From DASYTH01 sp035712165 (lineage in GTDB: Bacteria; Actinomycetota; Actinomycetes; Mycobacteriales; Pseudonocardiaceae): a stretch of DNA of 37,953 bases. A program made the translations under genes and the position numbers. Numbering within the stretch: position 1 is the first letter of the stretch; every line of letters starts with the position of its first letter. The stretch lies in NCBI RefSeq assembly GCF_035712165.1, contig NZ_DASTBH010000065.1:1-37953 (forward strand). Direction: 5' to 3'. Positions 37,401-37,953 of this stretch are shown here, piece after piece. Below the pieces are notes generated by a model that was not told the DNA's origin, made no database searches, and was given only the letters and a program-made list of their open reading frames with translations.

Positions 37401-37953
37401 GTACCAACGATCCGACCTGGTCAGGTTCAGCGGCAGGCCCTTGTTCGCCGGGTGCTGGCGGTCCACGAGGTTGACCACGGACTGGTTGATGCCGGGTGGC
37501 GGTGGCGGGGTCGGGTCGCCGGCGAACAGGCGCAGCTCGGCGAGCTGGATCAGCGGTTCGCCCGCGTTCGCGGTGATGTTGAGCCGATAGTGCCGGTACG
37601 CCTGGGTGTTGGTGAAATCGTACCGTTTGGTTTGGAATCGCTCGGCGACCGTCTGGTTGGTCTGGGTGTCCAGGTCCGTCCAGGTCTGCCCGTCCGCGGA
37701 CCCCTGCAGGGCCCAGTCCTTCGGGTCGCGCCCGGCGGCGTCGTTCGCCGACGTGAGCGCGTATCCGTTCACCGCGAGCGGTTCGGCGAGTTGCCCGGCG
37801 ACCCAGCCGGTCCGGGTCCGGGTCAGCCACTTGGTCTGATCGCTGCCGTCGAACACCGTGTCCTTGGTCTCGTTCGGCGGGTTCTCCCCACTCGCGGTCG
37901 GCTGCGTCACGGGCAGCGGGGTGCGCACCGCGCCGAGCGGACGGGTGCCGATC
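34425..37953 (-). CDS. Secreted multidomain sugar dehydrogenase: F5/8C, ThuA half, GSDH, PKD, novel module, DUF1080 (5' end missing)
   Basis: At least 1175 residues, open at the window edge. Domains in order with window positions: discoidin/F5-8C-like sugar-binding domain (about 37500-37950; ENPPNETKD, TKWL, YRHYRLNITAN); C-terminal half of a ThuA domain (37150-37490; DRQHPANKGLP, DRWYNWDPNP, YEGGRSFYTGMGHTE); glucose/sorbosone-dehydrogenase propeller (35580-37140; EEGLLGLVPDPRF, HSCCHAGGGMSFD, GVRNISRLAIDP, AGNQGWPYCMG), which in relatives uses PQQ; PKD domain (35330-35570; YQWDFGDGGTS); the NDLIDD module (35080-35325); and a DUF1080 domain (34428-35075), a family that includes 3-keto-disaccharide hydrolases. 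The stop overlaps the cupredoxin GTG. Secretion is inferred from domains and neighbours because the N-terminus is outside the window. Confidence 0.88.
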   Translation of the reverse strand, partial: IGTRPLGAVRTPLPVTQPTASGENPPNETKDTVFDGSDQTKWLTRTRTGWVAGQLAEPLAVNGYALTSANDAAGRDPKDWALQGSADGQTWTDLDTQTNQTVAERFQTKRYDFTNTQAYRHYRLNITANAGEPLIQLAELRLFAGDPTPPPPPGINQSVVNLVDRQHPANKGLPLNLTRSDRWYNWDPNPIGTVHTVAQVEERHYTPGPGANGPFHPVSWCRDYEGGRSFYTGMGHTEGSYREAPFRSHLTGALRWTTGLVRGDCQATIAANYKIERLTTANQAGQLDQIGEPHGLTITPDGAVFYVGKAACAGNAVPQPNNWTNPAIGLGCGTIHRWDPHTKQVKLLTTLPVMGNRGSGDELVKNEEGLLGLVPDPRFLQNGWLYAYWMPQDTVDRVTRIGKRTISRFSYDFANQTIDQATRRDLLQWNTQTHSCCHAGGGMSFDANGNLYIGSGDSNSSQGSMGYSGNNWTQEWMGTSFQDARRTAGNTNDLNGKILRIHPEPDASYTIPDGNLFPEAQDPGNKTRPEIYVMGVRNISRLAIDPVHQWLTAAWVGPDATAPSPELGPAKYEHATIITSAGNQGWPYCMGNRQPYRDRSNTDATVLTGWYDCDNPKNTSPRNTGLVDLPPVRDNMIWYSPDGGGPVFPMRPDGSGIPTYSAAQATYTQPYLRGGCQAIMNGPTYHRSLVNVNSGVAWPAYWEDKWFIADECNAANRVAVTVDPAGVAQAAPPAFAESLRAIIPGGGAADRLQSWMDAKFGPDGALYLLDYGGGFFTLHANQKLIRVTYQGGAATPAPTASAVGLHNRPLTVAFTGTKSGGVSYQWDFGDGGTSTEPNPRHDYARVGSYTATLTVTYADGERATTRIPVTVGCAVTDSRQTVWIGDTDTGVANRSAGQGCTVNDLIDDEGVWPDHGSFVRHVTEVTDALVADGVLTGRERGTLTRVAASSTIGNPGTTGYESIFDGTAESLAGWAQAPSGSFSIQPDGSLRSSGGLGMLWYARKEFADFSVRLQFRDSAPEAVRANSGVFTRFPDPRTPLAERPPDSCGTVGNARTSQAWVAIYCGHEIQIYDGDTGEPQKTGSVYNFDPVGLEQSGATPKGQWSNYEIRVVGQHYTIIRNGVVINEFDNTPGKQSSRAGDPPTDLRQFLSGFIGLQNHGTNDLIDFRNIRVRPL

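Overview
The window is very GC-rich (roughly 70%), densely packed DNA from a filamentous-type actinobacterium. Support comes from GTG starts, several apparently leaderless promoters, a terpene synthase next to a P450, a CBM2-linked plant-cell-wall esterase, MmyB/YtrA/IclR/TetR/MarR regulators, an F420-type PPOX protein and large secreted ThuA/PKD proteins. A Pseudonocardiaceae-like host is my guess. No rRNA, tRNA, CRISPR, insertion sequence or prophage was seen. About 36 protein genes were identified; the first and last run off the window.

Layout. 1-2.35 kb (+): end of an aromatic-acid meta-cleavage operon (CHA aldolase, 4-oxalomesaconate tautomerase, type I extradiol dioxygenase with an apparent ATT start). 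2.45-9.4 kb (-): a five-gene operon of P-type cation ATPase, carbamate kinase, an unannotated 56-aa membrane protein, NhaC antiporter and YfcC transporter. 9.66-12.84 kb: P450 (+) converging on a terpene synthase (-), which follows an IclR regulator. 13.3-14.9 kb (+): secreted glucuronoyl esterase (CE15) with Thr linker and CBM2, behind a palindrome-rich regulatory region. 14.99-16.4 kb (-): CBS-CBS-BON protein and methyltransferase. 16.8-18.4 kb: HAD-like protein, then a GNAT acetyltransferase and an XRE-cupin regulator divergent over 40 bp. 18.47-21.26 kb (+): YtrA-type GntR regulator, ABC ATPase, permease and RDD protein. 21.26-23.35 kb: SnoaL-like, PPOX and DoxX genes (-) divergent from an MmyB-like regulator, with a palindromic operator between. 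23.36-24.83 kb: small P-loop kinase converging on a secreted HAF-repeat protein. 25.06-28.36 kb (+): flavin monooxygenase, MarR, partner FMN reductase and pirin. 28.43-31.17 kb (+): TetR and MMPL exporter under a double operator. 31.17-31.82 kb (-): endonuclease V. 31.93-37.95 kb (-): three secreted proteins in one operon.

The most system-like regions are two. The last operon combines a sugar-binding/ThuA/sorbosone-dehydrogenase/PKD/DUF1080 giant, a cupredoxin protein sharing an unnamed C-terminal module with it, and a secreted repeat protein; this could be an extracellular sugar-oxidation apparatus with its own copper electron carrier. The ATPase-carbamate kinase-antiporter operon could couple carbamoyl-phosphate-derived ATP to ion and amine exchange. 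Both functional readings are inferences from domains and gene order.
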